9,497 nt of DNA, taken from NCBI GenBank assembly GCA_034432655.1, contig DAOUBP010000153.1, forward strand, positions 1 through 9,497, in the 5' to 3' direction. Numbering within the stretch: position 1 is the stretch's first letter; each line of letters starts with the position of its first letter. The notes under the pieces are model-generated. The model was not told where the DNA came from and did no database searches. It saw only the letters and a list, made by a program, of their open reading frames with translations. Both the position numbers and the translations under genes were made by a program. Positions 6,477 to 9,497 of this stretch are shown one piece after another. Source of the DNA: DAOUBP01 sp034432655. Lineage in GTDB: Bacteria; Chloroflexota; Anaerolineae; CG2-30-64-16.

Positions 6477-6519
6477 AAACTGAAAGGGCCTCCGCTGCAA
6501 AAGGCATGCGCGGAGGCCC
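6477..6519 (-). terminator. Attenuator hairpin in the rplJ leader
   Basis: In minus-strand RNA, GGGCCTCCGC (6519-6510) pairs perfectly with GCGGAGGCCC (6495-6486) over a 14-base loop, and is followed by the T-rich TTTCAGTTT. This is a strong 10-bp GC stem with a weak U tract. It lies between the conserved L10-leader core and the rplJ start, as in leaders that control rplJL by transcription attenuation. A further 7-bp hairpin (6440-6446 / 6460-6466, GCGGCCG/CGGCCGC) lies just upstream of the rplJ Shine-Dalgarno site. Confidence 0.65.
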
Positions 6520-6539
6520 CGATCGTACTTCCGGGTCCT

Positions 6540-6612
6540 TGCTGAGCACGCCTCGGCAGGTTCGCACCGGGCGAATTGAGTCCTATGGACGCCTGCTGTC
6601 TTCAGCGGTGAG
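6540..6612 (-). promoter_or_regulatory. L10 leader (ribosomal protein L10 autoregulatory RNA)
   Basis: The conserved segments of the L10-leader family are present in minus-strand RNA: CCGCTGAAGACAGCAGGCGTCC (6608-6587, a core CUGAAGACAGCAGGCG) and CCTGCCGAGG (6560-6551). Between them lie small hairpins, GTCC/GGAC near 6590-6580 and TTCGC/GCGAA near 6575-6561. This RNA binds L10 or the L10-L12 complex and represses the rplJ-rplL mRNA. It starts right after the rplA stop codon, so rplJL can be tuned apart from rplK-rplA even when read through. Confidence 0.85.
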
Positions 6613-6629
6613 TGAATGATTCGGTTTTA

Positions 6630-7349
6630 TCAGGCGGTTGAAGGCCGCAACGTTGAAGCCTGAATCGGATCAACCCGAATGCCCGGCGCCATGCTGGAGG
6701 TCAACGTCAAGCGCTTAATGTAGGTACCTTTTGCGCCTGTGGGCTTGGCACGGATCACCGCCTCCATCAAGGCGGCCAGGTTGTCAAGGATTTGCTGCGA
6801 TGTAAAGCTGACCTTGCCGATGGGCACGTGCAAATTGCCGGTCTTGTCCACTTTGAACTCCACGCGGCCCTGCCGCGCTTCCTTGATCACCCGCGGGAGC
6901 TCATCGGGCTGCACAATGGTGCCGGCCTTGGGGTTAGGCATCAGGCCACGTGGACCCAAAACACGGCCCAGGCGACCGACCTTTCCCATGACCTGAGGCG
7001 TCGCAATGGCGACATCGAACTCGAGCCAACCCCCCTGGATTTTGGTGATCAGATCATCGAGGCCCACGTAATCCGCGCCGGCCTGCTCCGCCAGGCGCGC
7101 GCCATCCCCTTCGGCAAAGACCAGGATGCGGACGGTCTTGCCCAAGCCGGCGGGCAACAGGACCGAACTGCGCACCTGTTGATCCGCATGGCGCGGGTCC
7201 ACACCCAGGCGGAAATGCACCTCGACCGTGGGATCGAACTTGGGATAGCTGACTTTCTTGAGCAGTTCAACCGCCTCGGCCGGCGAATACAGCTTCAGCC
7301 GGTCCACGAGCTTGGCGGCCTCCAGATACTTCTTACCGTGCTTAGCCAT
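6630..7349 (-). CDS. rplA: 50S ribosomal protein L1
   Basis: L1 forms the mobile L1 stalk that helps move deacylated tRNA out of the E site, and often represses its own operon. The 239 residues are of normal length. They include MAKHGKKYLEA at the start, the DP-TVEVHFRLGVDPRHADQQVR region, and the signature VMGKVGRLGRVLGPRGLMPNPKAGT, followed by VKEARQGRVEFKVDKTGNLHVPIGKVSF-like residues. The ATG at 7349 follows AAGGAG at good spacing. The 101-base gap to rplK holds a small hairpin, CCCGG/CCGGG (7365-7381), just upstream of the Shine-Dalgarno site; it may modulate rplA translation, but I cannot match it to the L1-binding motif. The last dozen residues (IQASTLRPSTA) are poorly conserved in the family. 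Confidence 0.97.
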   Translation of the reverse strand: MAKHGKKYLEAAKLVDRLKLYSPAEAVELLKKVSYPKFDPTVEVHFRLGVDPRHADQQVRSSVLLPAGLGKTVRILVFAEGDGARLAEQAGADYVGLDDLITKIQGGWLEFDVAIATPQVMGKVGRLGRVLGPRGLMPNPKAGTIVQPDELPRVIKEARQGRVEFKVDKTGNLHVPIGKVSFTSQQILDNLAALMEAVIRAKPTGAKGTYIKRLTLTSSMAPGIRVDPIQASTLRPSTA

Positions 7350-7450
7350 AAGTGTCTCCTTGTACCCGGTCTACAGCCGGGCCTGGTTTTAGCGGGCCGG
7401 CGCGTCTGAGTGCGCCATGGCCCTCCCATGCGGAAGGCGCAGGATCAACC

Positions 7451-7876
7451 TCAATCCACGATCGCTACACCCATGCTGCGCGCCGTGCCTTCGATCATGC
7501 GCATGGCATGCTCGACGTCGTACGCGTTCAAATCCTTCAACTTCAGCTCGGCGATCTCACGCACCTGTTTGCGGGTGAGTTTGCCCACCGTCTCGCGCTT
7601 TGGCTTACCGGCGCCTTTCTGCAAACCGATGGCCTGCTTGATCAACTCGCCGGCCGGGGGCGTCTTCGTCACAAAGGTGAACGACTGATCGGTGTAGATG
7701 GTGATCTCGACCGGCACCACCTGGCCTGCCATGTTCGCGGTGCGCGCGTTGTATTCCTTGCAGAACGCCATGATGTTGACGCCGTGCTGGCCCAACGCAG
7801 GGCCGACCGGCGGTGCCGGGTTAGCCTTGCCGGCCATGATCTGCAGCTTGACAATTGCCTTGACTTTCTTCGCCAT
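7451..7876 (-). CDS. rplK: 50S ribosomal protein L11
   Basis: L11 lies at the GTPase-associated centre of 23S rRNA, at the base of the stalk, and takes part in factor binding and the stringent response. The 141 residues match the family length exactly. The N-terminal domain shows LQIMAGKANPAPPVGPALGQHGVNIM, with PPVGPALG at 22-29. The C-terminal rRNA-binding domain ends in the signature EGTARSMGV (GTARSMG at 130-136). The ATG at 7876 follows AGGAG with normal spacing. It lies 16 bases behind nusG and 101 bases ahead of rplA, in the standard nusG-rplK-rplA order. Confidence 0.98.
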   Translation of the reverse strand: MAKKVKAIVKLQIMAGKANPAPPVGPALGQHGVNIMAFCKEYNARTANMAGQVVPVEITIYTDQSFTFVTKTPPAGELIKQAIGLQKGAGKPKRETVGKLTRKQVREIAELKLKDLNAYDVEHAMRMIEGTARSMGVAIVD

Positions 7877-7892
7877 GAGAAATGACTCCTAA

Positions 7893-8579
7893 CTAAATCC
7901 GCTCGATCTGTAACAAATCCACTTCGATCGGCGTTTCCCTGTTGAAGAACGAAACGAGCACCCGTGCCTTGCCCTTATCGGGATACACCTCGTCCACCGT
8001 ACCGTGAAAGTCGGTAAAAGAGCCCTCGATGATGCGGACTTTGTCGCCGGCTTTGACCTTCACCTGCGGCACCGGCTCTTCGGCCTCGATACGGTGCATG
8101 ATCCGGTCTACCTCTTCCTGGCGCAGAGGAGTCGGCTTGTTGCCGATGCCCACAAATCCCGTCACCCCCGGGGTATTGCGCACCGCGTACCACGACTCTT
8201 CATCCAGGATCATCTGCACCAGGACATAGCCAGGGTAGATACGACGCTCCACAACCCGGCGCTGGCCATCACGCAACTCGATCTGCTCCTCGGTGGGGAC
8301 GATAACCTGCTTGATGCGGTTTTGCATCCCCATGGACTCGGTGCGGTGTTCCAGATTCTTCTTGACCTTGTTCTCGTAGCCGGAATAGCAATGCACGACG
8401 TACCACTGGGGCTTGGCCTCATCGGCCACCTCGGCAGTGGGCTCCTCAGGCGGTTGGTCCTCAAATGGATCGCCGGATGCCCTGGGAGTGGCGGCAGCAG
8501 CGGGCCCGATGTCAAGGGCATCAGGTATCATTTGGGTTTCAACCTCATTAAGCGGGTCCGGATTTTGCCAGTTATCCAT
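7893..8579 (-). CDS. nusG: Transcription termination/antitermination factor NusG, with acidic N-terminal extension
   Basis: NusG binds RNA polymerase, aids elongation and links transcription to Rho or the ribosome. Of the 228 residues, about 58-168 form the NGN domain (WYVVHCYSGYENKVKKNLE, then RRIYPGYVLVQM, then NTPGVTGFVGIGNKPTPL). Residues 175-228 form the KOW domain (VKAGDKVRIIEGSFTDFHGTV, then DKGKARVLVSFFNRETPIEVDL). Before these lies a Pro/Ala/Glu/Asp-rich tail of about 57 residues that E. coli NusG lacks. The ATG at 8579 is preferred because AGGTGG lies 8 bases ahead; an in-frame GTG at 8591 has no Shine-Dalgarno site. It lies 35 bases behind secE, the usual pairing. Confidence 0.97.
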   Translation of the reverse strand: MDNWQNPDPLNEVETQMIPDALDIGPAAAATPRASGDPFEDQPPEEPTAEVADEAKPQWYVVHCYSGYENKVKKNLEHRTESMGMQNRIKQVIVPTEEQIELRDGQRRVVERRIYPGYVLVQMILDEESWYAVRNTPGVTGFVGIGNKPTPLRQEEVDRIMHRIEAEEPVPQVKVKAGDKVRIIEGSFTDFHGTVDEVYPDKGKARVLVSFFNRETPIEVDLLQIERI

Positions 8580-8614
8580 CTCTGTCGCCACCTACTCGCC
8601 GGTTGCAAGTCCGG

Positions 8615-8833
8615 TCAGCTGATGATCAAACGCACCAGCGTTGCAAATATGTAGTCCAAAGCGCCCAGGAACAACGCCATCACCGCTGTGACGGCCAGCA
8701 CGATCAGGGTCAGATTAGTGGCTTGCTTCCGTGTCGGCCACGTCACCTTGCGCAACTCCCCGCGCGTATCCCTGAAGTACTCCACGATCCTGGTTACGAT
8801 TTTCGGCCTGGCCTCCGCCGTCTCTTTACTCAC
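8615..8833 (-). CDS. secE: Preprotein translocase subunit SecE
   Basis: SecE clamps SecY in the protein-export channel of the inner membrane. The 72-residue protein is the short, single-span form. An amphipathic region (residues 10-40) with the family motif ELRKVTWPTRKQ (26-37) leads into one membrane helix at about 41-63, followed by a short hydrophobic tail. The start is taken as the GTG at 8833, five bases after GGAGG. Another in-frame GTG at 8839 is only one base from GGAGG, which is too close. The gene lies between tRNA-Trp and nusG, as in many bacteria, with a hairpin element in its leader. Confidence 0.93.
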   Translation of the reverse strand: MSKETAEARPKIVTRIVEYFRDTRGELRKVTWPTRKQATNLTLIVLAVTAVMALFLGALDYIFATLVRLIIS

Positions 8834-8898
8834 AAACACCTCCGCAAGCCCGACTTGCCGTTGTCCGTTCTCGCCGGGCCGATTACTAGCCCCTTACG

Positions 8899-8974
8899 AT
8901 TCAAGACACCGTCTCGTCCGCTTTCTGACTCTGCTGCACTTCATCAGAGAGCCGGTCGAAACGGTGTCTTGAAT
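8899..8974. repeat. Long imperfect hairpin between tRNA-Trp and secE
   Basis: ATTCAAGACACCGT (8899-8912) and ACGGTGTCTTGAAT (8961-8974) are a perfect 14-bp inverted repeat. Pairing continues inward past single mismatches: TCG/CGA (8914-8916 / 8957-8959), CCG/CGG (8918-8920 / 8953-8955) and CTCTG/CAGAG (8929-8933 / 8945-8949). This gives about 25 base pairs in a 76-base element. No T tract follows on either strand. It would fold in the RNA between the tRNA 3' end and the secE leader and may guide RNA processing, or it may be a dispersed palindromic element. Confidence 0.65.
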
Positions 8975-8990
8975 ACGAAAACCCGACGGA

Positions 8991-9063
8991 CAGGCGTGGC
9001 AGGACTCGAACCCGCAACCCTCGCTTTTGGAGAGCGATGCTCTGCCAATTGAGCTACACGCCT
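8991..9063 (-). tRNA. trnW: tRNA-Trp (anticodon CCA)
   Basis: The 73 bases fold into a full cloverleaf: acceptor AGGCGTG/CACGCCT, D stem GCTC/GAGC, anticodon stem TCGCT/AGCGA with loop CTCCAAA, variable loop of five bases, T stem GCGGG/CCTGC with loop TTCGAGT, and discriminator G. The anticodon is CCA, so it reads the Trp codon UGG. The 3' CCA is not encoded and must be added enzymatically. It lies between rpmG and secE, as is common in tuf-secE-nusG clusters, and is probably cut from a longer transcript. Confidence 0.97.
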
Positions 9064-9068
9064 ATGAT

Positions 9069-9146
9069 ATTGTGGATTTCGGATTTTTCGATTGCGGATT
9101 ATTCTCCCTATTGCACCCCGCTAATTCGCAATCCACAATCCACAAT
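9069..9146. repeat. Inverted repeat of 7-base units between rpmG and tRNA-Trp
   Basis: The right arm (9122-9146) reads on the minus strand as ATTGTGG-ATTGTGG-ATTGCGA-ATTA, a run of three 7-base units. The left arm (9069-9101) carries ATTGTGGATT and GATTGCGGATTA in the opposite orientation, separated by 11 bases against 3 in the right arm. The arms share 10 perfect bases plus 12 with one mismatch, around a 20-base loop. The right arm overlaps the first base of the rpmG stop codon as read on the plus strand. It is AT-richer than its surroundings, which suggests an inserted or expanding repeat; the RNA could form a processing or pausing hairpin. Confidence 0.6.
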
Positions 9147-9316
9147 TATTTGGTCTCGCGATGCATCACATGCCGGCGACAGCGCGGGCAGTATTTGTTC
9201 AGCTCAAGACGGGCCTGCGTGTTTTTCCGGTTCTTTTGCGTCGTGTAAGTGCGCTCCTTGCACTCCGTGCAGGCCAGCGTGATCACAATCCGATTTGCTT
9301 TCTTTTGCGTCGCCAT
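9146..9316 (-). CDS. rpmG: 50S ribosomal protein L33 (zinc-binding form)
   Basis: This small basic large-subunit protein has 56 residues, beginning MATQKKANRIVITLACTEC and ending RHVMHRETK. Two cysteine pairs, C16/C19 and C43/C46, form the zinc ribbon of the C+ type of L33. The motifs YTTQKNRKNT and LNKYCPRC are characteristic. The ATG at 9316 follows GAGGT by four bases. The gene lies between tuf and tRNA-Trp in the same direction, 80 bases behind tuf. Inverted repeats fill the gaps on both sides, and its TAA stop touches one of them. The protein is short enough to be missed by gene finders with a 60-residue limit. Confidence 0.96.
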   Translation of the reverse strand: MATQKKANRIVITLACTECKERTYTTQKNRKNTQARLELNKYCPRCRRHVMHRETK

Positions 9317-9330
9317 GATGACCTCGTTCC

Positions 9331-9388
9331 GGTTCCAGATTGCGGGTTGCGGGTCCAGGCCTGGGCCTCAGACCCGCAACCTGGAACC
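9331..9388. repeat. Inverted repeat between tuf and rpmG
   Basis: GGTTCCAGATTGCGGGT (9331-9347) matches the inverse of ACCCGCAACCTGGAACC (9372-9388) at 16 of 17 positions. The 24-base centre includes the palindrome CCAGGCCTGG. TTGCGGG occurs twice in tandem on the left side, recalling the 7-base units near 9122-9146. The element begins eight bases after the tuf stop codon in the direction of transcription and would form a stable RNA hairpin. Without a T tract it may set the tuf mRNA 3' end by processing rather than by termination. Confidence 0.6.
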
Positions 9389-9396
9389 TTCACCGC

Positions 9397-9497
9397 TTAT
9401 TCCAAAATCTTGGAGATGACGCCAGCGCCGACGGTGCGGCCGCCCTCGCGGATCGCAAAGCGGCTCCCCACTTCCAACGCCACCGGCACGATCAACT
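9397..9497 (-). CDS. tuf: Elongation factor Tu, C-terminal end (partial at window edge)
   Basis: Only the last 33 codons and the stop lie in the window. They read LIVPVALEVGSRFAIREGG, then RTVGAGVISKILE, the conserved end of EF-Tu domain III, where the protein closes the barrel that binds aminoacyl-tRNA. EF-Tu delivers aminoacyl-tRNA to the ribosome in the cytoplasm. The rest of the gene and its promoter lie beyond position 9497. The placement ahead of rpmG, tRNA-Trp, secE and nusG is a common bacterial arrangement. Confidence 0.96.
   Translation of the reverse strand, partial: LIVPVALEVGSRFAIREGGRTVGAGVISKILE

Noticed and set aside
6408..6500. Upstream ATG at 6500 giving a 207-residue L10
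   Set aside because: It would translate part of the attenuator hairpin and lacks family similarity before residue 32, while a good Shine-Dalgarno site precedes TTG 6407.
7365..7381. CCCGG/CCGGG hairpin before rplA as an L1-binding site
   Set aside because: It lacks the two-helix, asymmetric-loop form known for L1 targets as far as I can see. Noted only within the rplA entry.
8840..8990. Separate promoter for secE-nusG
   Set aside because: Only poorly spaced -10-like and -35-like pieces are visible; cotranscription from upstream is simpler.
1..9497. CRISPR arrays, insertion sequences, phage genes
   Set aside because: No regularly spaced direct repeats, transposase or integrase motifs were seen.

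Overview
The window looks like a piece of a GC-rich bacterial chromosome, most likely from the phylum Chloroflexota. That placement is an inference from the protein sequences, the gene order, GTG/TTG starts with good Shine-Dalgarno sites, and the mix of sigma70-type promoters. No database search was possible. Apart from one short gene, everything is coded on the minus strand, so transcription runs from right to left.

Right part (about 5398-9497): a translation and transcription cluster. In transcription order it holds the 3' end of tuf (EF-Tu), rpmG (L33, zinc form), tRNA-Trp(CCA), secE, nusG, rplK (L11), rplA (L1), an L10-leader RNA with an attenuator hairpin, rplJ (L10) and rplL (L7/L12). 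The genes are closely spaced. The gaps around rpmG and tRNA-Trp are filled with inverted repeats, some built from 7-base tandem units. The cluster stops after rplL: no rpoB follows, unlike the classic order.

Middle part (about 2723-5397): a VanW-family cell-envelope protein with its own promoter, then a small metallopeptidase (HExxH) on the plus strand that converges on it. A GC hairpin sits over both stop codons. The metallopeptidase promoter lies so close to its ATG that the mRNA is probably leaderless. Its -35 box overlaps the -35 box of a divergent minus-strand promoter, and a perfect 14-bp dyad lies on that second promoter.

Left part (1-2722): the minus promoter reads into an unassigned multi-pass membrane protein and, 19 bases later, a prolyl-tRNA synthetase-like gene. 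This second gene is the main find. It keeps the editing (INS) domain and the anticodon-binding domain of a bacterial ProRS. Its TxE loop, motif 2, proline-pocket segment and motif 3 glycines are all replaced at unchanged length. It is therefore probably not a working synthetase, and may be a tRNA-Pro binding or trans-editing protein.
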